Origin: Toxonevra muliebris
Lineage: Eukaryota; Arthropoda; Insecta; Diptera; Pallopteridae
Length of the DNA stretch: 64,000 bases
Assembly (NCBI GenBank): GCA_963691655.1
Contig: OY829326.1
Location: 26,214,878-26,278,877, forward strand
Direction of reading: 5' to 3'
The position numbers were made by a program, and so were the translations under genes. Positions 59,420-64,000 of the stretch are shown one piece after another (within the stretch, counting starts at the first letter, position 1; each line of letters opens with the position of its first letter). A model generated the notes under the pieces. It did not search any database, was not told the origin of the DNA, and saw nothing but the letters and a program-made list of their open reading frames with translations.

Positions 59420-60217
59420 CAGTGCTGCCGAAGGTACTACCATCGCAGTATTCGTACTCCGCTCAAAAAAGCCTTGTTGCATTCGAAACTGAAGGTAATA
59501 AGCTTTCATTTGAGACCAAACATGCTCTAAAATACCTTAACCAATTTTGGACAGGGGGGAGGGGGGTGAAATTTTTCATTTAAAGAATGCTTTAAAAGAA
59601 AAAATGCTTTCAAAACTTGAAAAATTTATCGGCACAATTTTAAGTTTTGCACATAGCAGTACAGCGGCAAATATAATTTTTTCTCAATTGAATCTAATTA
59701 AAGACAAAAAACGAAATTGCTTGCTGACTCCAACTTTTAATGCAGTAATGGTTGGTAAGAAAAGCTACAAAAAAAAAAAACAAAAAAAAAAAAAAAATGA
59801 TGCCTCCTTCTACCACAAATAACATTCTACTTTTTTTACCCGGTTTTGAGAAGAAAGAAAAGTTTCTTTTAATTTTGTAATCATTATTGCTTCTTTTTTA
59901 TTATTACTTACTGATACTACTGTTTGTTTCTAAAGAAGGAATATTTGGTTTTTATATAAATTTGTTTTATTTTCATAAATTTTTTAGCTTTAAGTATGAC
60001 TGAAGTTGCAACAGCTGTGAATAAAAAAATGTATTTTTTTCTAATAAAATTTCTATACATTAATGCAACTGTTTGCAGTTATCTAAGACTCTAGATTCTA
60101 AGTAATACTTATTTGAAAACTTGTAAGATATTTTGAAAAATTTCTCCCCTGTAAAGCAAAATCCTCCTCTTAAAAGGAAAAATTCCTCCTCCTAAAATTT
60201 TTAAAACGGCAGCACTG
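59420..60217 (+). mobile_element. hAT element, internally deleted, keeping a transposase C-terminal remnant
   Basis: Starts CAGTGCTGCCG and ends with its exact 11-bp inverse CGGCAGCACTG. Flanking 8-mers CCGATTAT (59,412-59,419) and CCGAGTAT (60,218-60,225) agree at 7 of 8 positions, the expected hAT duplication with one change. It encodes a hAT dimerisation-domain fragment, so the superfamily assignment is strong. Confidence 0.88.
59547..59822 (+). pseudogene. hAT transposase remnant (C-terminal dimerisation region)
   Basis: A 91-codon frame. Residues 27-75 carry the hAT C-terminal signature: a hydrophobic run, then SFAHSSTAANIIFSQLNLIK and a basic KDKKRNCLLTP stretch, matching the usual HSSxAxERxFSxxNLIKxxxRNRL pattern of the domain that mediates transposase dimerisation. 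The ER of the motif is replaced by NI, and the RNase H-like catalytic core is absent. The frame ends in lysine codons from an A-rich tract and is then closed. The first ~20 residues (MDRGEGGEIF...) probably come from deleted or rearranged sequence, so the Met is not a natural start. Non-functional on its own. Confidence 0.85.
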
Positions 60218-60225
60218 CCGAGTAT

Positions 60226-60905
60226 CAGTGAAAAAGAGTGCTCCCCATTTGAGACCACAAAAAAAATAATATAAAAAAACGTAAAGAGAGTGTAATATTA
60301 GACTGGTGAATCCGCTTTAAAGAGCGCTCTTTCGTTAAGTTTTGTAGGTTGATTTAAATCAATGCCAGTCAAACCAAAACATAAACATGTATGCTTGTGT
60401 GTGTGCCTGAGAGAGCAATAGCTCTCTCTTGTTATTTATATTGCATATGCAATGCTATCTTGCTTTCTCTTATGGGAAGTGTAATTAGAAGTAGTTTTGT
60501 AAGAGCCAACATCTTGTCAAAGTTACTGAAAAATCCTCTCAGTTTCTACTCTTGCACTCTTTGATGTCAACTGACATGATTTGCGTTTGCTCTCACATTT
60601 CGACCGAATGCCATTCTTCGCCAATAGTTCGTACCATGGCGAAATTATAATAGGTGATAGCAGCGTCAGCTTTGTCATCTTCTTCTCTAATTTTTTTTAA
60701 ATGAAGATAATCTTAACTGTCAAAATCATTGTTTTTTTTTTTTTTGTTTTCCATGCATTTGTTCTTGTGCTTTTGACAATTATGATTTTTCGCAGCAACA
60801 AAGTAGAGTGTTGTTATTGTTACGTTGTACTTGTTGTAATGCTGCTACCACCATGTTAAATCCGCCTTGGTTCGTACGCTATATGAAGTATCTTATGGTG
60901 TATGT
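60226..60905. other. non-coding stretch
   Basis: AT-rich with T run at 60,731-60,745. GTGTGCCTGAGAGAGCAATA at 60,401 resembles the dispersed block noted at 7,370. No gene seen. Confidence 0.45.
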
Positions 60906-60913
60906 GTGACAGC

Positions 60914-61753
60914 CAGGGATGCCAACTCATTTTTTCTCTCTCACCGATAACCCTTGAGAAATTCCCCGATTTTCGATCGAATTCCTCGCATTGGTATAAT
61001 TTCATATTATAACAGCGCTACACGCTCTTTCCATATAAAAATTTTACAATAACGAAACTGACCTCAGTGAGTGTCATTTTAAGGCGACCCCGAACTTTCT
61101 CGGTCCAAAACTTAACAAATTTTTATGGGACTGGTAGATTAATAGAAACGTTCTTTCTGACTCCGGAATTCTTAACATATAAGCTTTAGTCCACTTTTGG
61201 ACATCAAAGTTCTTAAAGGCAAAAACTTTGTTTTGAGAAAAACGGTTTCAAAGTTTTGACTATCGGTTTTAAACATATAAAATATATGTACTTCATCTTC
61301 TTTATGATGGCTGACCATAATTTGTAAGTTTACAGATTAGTCAGCAATGATAAAGAGTTATTAATCAGGAGGTGCTGGTCGAAGGCTAAGCCTTTCTGAA
61401 CTGCCGAAAGGGAAGTCGAAGCGCCGCGCGACAAGCCAAAACGCCTGACTGACACTCGGCGCTATAATCGTCTGTATCTACGAAAGCACTTTGCGTTCTC
61501 TGAAATTTTTACAAAATACTTTCGAAATATAATACTTTCAAACAGCACACTTTTTTAAAAATCGATTTCTCCAAACCAATAAATTGCAGGGCCTGCTTAA
61601 GAAAAGATGAAGATTTTAAAACCCAAAAATATTCTACAGACTTTAATTACTAAAAGCTGAACGATTTCAAATTCCCCGCAAAAAACAGCTCATTCCTCGT
61701 ACCAAGTAAAATTCCCCGCAAATCGGGGAATTCCCCGCAATTTGGCATCGCTG
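60914..61753 (+). mobile_element. 840-bp hAT-type MITE with perfect 8-bp target duplication (family reference copy)
   Basis: Starts CAGGGATGCCAACTCATTTT and on the other strand starts CAGCGATGCCAAATTGCGGG. GTGACAGC occurs exactly on both sides (60,906-60,913 and 61,754-61,761). Subterminal zones repeat ATTCCCCG / CGGGGAAT several times, a pattern often linked to transposase binding. Related to 33,946-34,913 (complete) and 18,150-18,290 (end fragment, inverted). No coding capacity. Confidence 0.92.
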
Positions 61754-61761
61754 GTGACAGC

Positions 61762-64000
61762 ATTGCGTTGGCAGCAAATGTGAGCTTATTACACTGTTAT
61801 AAAATGTTTCTACTGGCAGATACAGAATTTATGTTCATACCCATAACTTTTTTTTATTTTTTTTAATCAAAAGCAATACAAACATAAATTAAGATACAAC
61901 TGAACATCATAGCACTAGCAACGAAACCTTCGGCTGTCATATAAACCTACTTAGATATTATGTAAGAAAATTATAAATTAATTTTTTCATTACGGATAAG
62001 CTGCTCTCATCCCTTAAAAATATCGCTTGAATTTAAAGTTTTTTTTTAGGAAAAATATCCTCAGTAATTTTTAAAAAAGTCTACTTTGGATCACTTCTTA
62101 GCAAGAATATTTTTATAGATTTTTTATCGTTTCGTTACGTTGTGAATTAATGTTTAAGCGAATATTTTGCTTAGAAATTTTTAATTTAATTTTAAACTTA
62201 ATTTTGTTTCTGTCAAAGGAAAGTAAATTAAAATTTTAATGAACAAATTAACGAAACAACATTCGCACTTAAATTCTACATATATTTATACACCTAAAAC
62301 TAGAATTGTTTGGCGAAATATTGGCAAGTTTGTTTTAGCCAAATATCCTGCAGCATATTTACAAAGATAATAGATTTGGTATACAGATATGTATGACGCA
62401 AAGTGAGTTTATCTGTCTTTGCTGTTAGATATTAAAAGACTTTGCATTTCCCACTTTTGAAACTAACTTTCATTGGTTTATTATACAATTACGTACGTAT
62501 TTATTTATAGCAAAACACACACAGAGCTGAATGTCGATTTTATAACCTAACCTGCCTAAAGAAAAAAAGAAGATGAAAACAAGGCAGAAGTTGGTTGGGC
62601 GAATTTTTGCCACAATGACGTCAAATTTAAGGTGCATTAAGTTAAACTCAAAAATTCCTGTTTTTTTTTTCTTTTGGAATTAAAACATTTTACAAATGAA
62701 ATTCAATATTGTTGCTATCTTTTTGACAAAGCCAGCAAGTAAGCAAAGAAAAAAGAGATAAAATTTCTGAATGGATTTCAAGGGAGAGTTTTGTGCGAGT
62801 CTTTAAAGTTATATAAAATAAATAGCTAAACGATTTTCTCTTTCATTTAAACATACAGTAACTTTAAAGCCTTACGCATACTTACTCAAACTCCAATTTT
62901 ATTATAAATTTTTTGGAAAGAAGCGTACCAAAAAATAAAAAAAGTATCCAAAACTGAAATTGCTTCAGGTGTTGCCACAAAGTTATTATTTAGAAAAGTG
63001 AATTACATTAAAATATAAAAGCCGGAATAACATTTTACATACAGAGGGTAAGGGTACAAGGGAATAAGAGTATGGGTAGGTAAATCTGTTGTACCTACAG
63101 TTGTATTCCCTCTATAAATTCAACAGTAGAATCAAGGAAGGCATTGGCTACGACTATGTATAATTTACAACCACAATTTGAAACTATTTACAGGATGTTT
63201 ACAAAAAGCAAGCAAAACAGAAAAAACCGGAGGAAGGGGACGCAATGCAAAGGAGACGACTTTGTATAAAAGTTTTTTGATGATTTGTCTCTCTCTCACT
63301 CTCTTTATGTATCTGTGTGTGTGTGTGTGTGTTGAAAGAGATTTTGCGTATTTTTCATTTCGTACTTTGGCATTTATGTAAGCAATTACAAAGTTTGAGT
63401 GAAATACGAGTAGTATAAAGCAACAAAAAGAAGTGCGTATTAAATAAAGCTAGAGGTTCGTAGTTGGATAAGGAGAATAAAAGTGGGTGGACGATGTACA
63501 GTGAGCATTTCTAGTTTTATTTTGCAAATATTTCCTTCTTCCTCTTCTTTTTCTGAGAGCAGTTTTGTTTCAATTTTGTTTTTTTTTTTTTGTTTCGTTG
63601 GTAATTTGTTTAGTTAGCAAGGACATATTGCTAAGCTAAAACCATAATAGAAATGTACAAAATTAACAAAGCAACAATTTTATAAAAAGGTTTTTCAGCT
63701 GTACAGAGGAAGAGCGAGAGATTTTTAGTTGTATGGCAGTGTTGAAAAATAAATTTAATTAAATTCAATGAATGTCAAAATTTACAAAAGTAGATTTAAG
63801 ATTGGTATAGGAAGGTTTGGTATGTTTAAAAAAGATTTGGAATTTCATATAAAATATTCAGTATAAAATTTACATGGATAAATATAGAATACAGAAAAAA
63901 TACAAAAATAATGAAAAGAAATTTTGAAAAATGTGTAAAGTTTACTCAGCGATATGTGACCTACAATAACAAAGTACCAACTCGCTTCTCTCGTTCCCTG
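61762..64000. other. non-coding stretch
   Basis: AT-rich unique-looking sequence. CT and GT tracts at 63,290-63,331 and T run at 63,581-63,591. The 67-codon frame at 63,178-63,381 crosses these tracts. No gene recognised. Confidence 0.5.

Noticed and set aside
1..64000. CRISPR array, tRNA or rRNA genes, bacterial operon signals
   Set aside because: No regularly spaced repeats, cloverleaf-like sequence or rRNA segments were noticed. The sequence is clearly eukaryotic.

Overview
The window is strongly AT-rich eukaryotic DNA and looks like intergenic or intronic sequence of a higher fly (Diptera, probably Brachycera). The grounds are an R1-clade non-LTR retrotransposon, a dense mix of hAT, PIF/Harbinger-like, piggyBac-like and Helitron-like non-autonomous elements, and many short TATG/TACA, GT/CA and GA tracts. 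The species cannot be named from the sequence. I found no convincing host exon, tRNA, rRNA or CRISPR array. Nearly all open frames outside the transposons are short or are products of poly(T), poly(A) or microsatellite DNA.

The one substantial coding unit is on the minus strand, about 42,356-47,405. It is an R1-clade element with ORF1 (gag-like, zinc knuckles, 46,894-45,542) overlapping ORF2 (endonuclease plus reverse transcriptase, 45,549 to 42,555). ORF2 is intact except for a one-base frameshift in an A7 run at 43,458-43,464. A poly(A) tail (T run, 42,356-42,374) abuts a GT tract, and a second GT tract lies about 500 bp upstream of ORF1. This suggests a nearly full-length copy inserted in a (GT)n/(CA)n microsatellite.

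Other transposon relics, left to right: a TA-flanked inverted-repeat element (464-708); an 89-bp TTA-flanked mini-element (2,151-2,239) with a sister at 51,648-51,726; a dispersed repeat with copies near 1.1, 5.9-6.6 and 22.6-22.9 kb, the middle copy interrupted by a 377-bp inverted-repeat element; a solo LTR with a 4-bp target duplication (7,723-8,529); TTAA-flanked piggyBac-like remnants (9,996, 17,437 and 48,418); a hairpin element (11,156-11,296); a PIF/Harbinger-like element (11,986-12,688); a 5'-truncated, decayed RNase H-bearing non-LTR element with a 13-bp target duplication (18,386-19,557); hAT-like elements at 26,001, 29,856, 33,946, 36,246, 59,420 and 60,914, of which 59,420-60,217 still encodes a hAT dimerisation-domain remnant; a mariner-like element (30,829-31,088); and a pair of Helitron-like repeats (54.6-56.3 kb).

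Two arrays of a degenerate 12-base minisatellite (unit close to TTTTGGTCTGAA) lie in opposite orientations at 26.2-27.3 kb and 39.0-41.1 kb. The second has higher-order structure. At 48,117-49,690 a long inverted repeat appears to be a snapback element hit exactly at its centre by a TTAA-type element. No coordinated gene system is present: the window is a record of successive and nested transposition, with the R1-type element the youngest-looking protein-coding copy.
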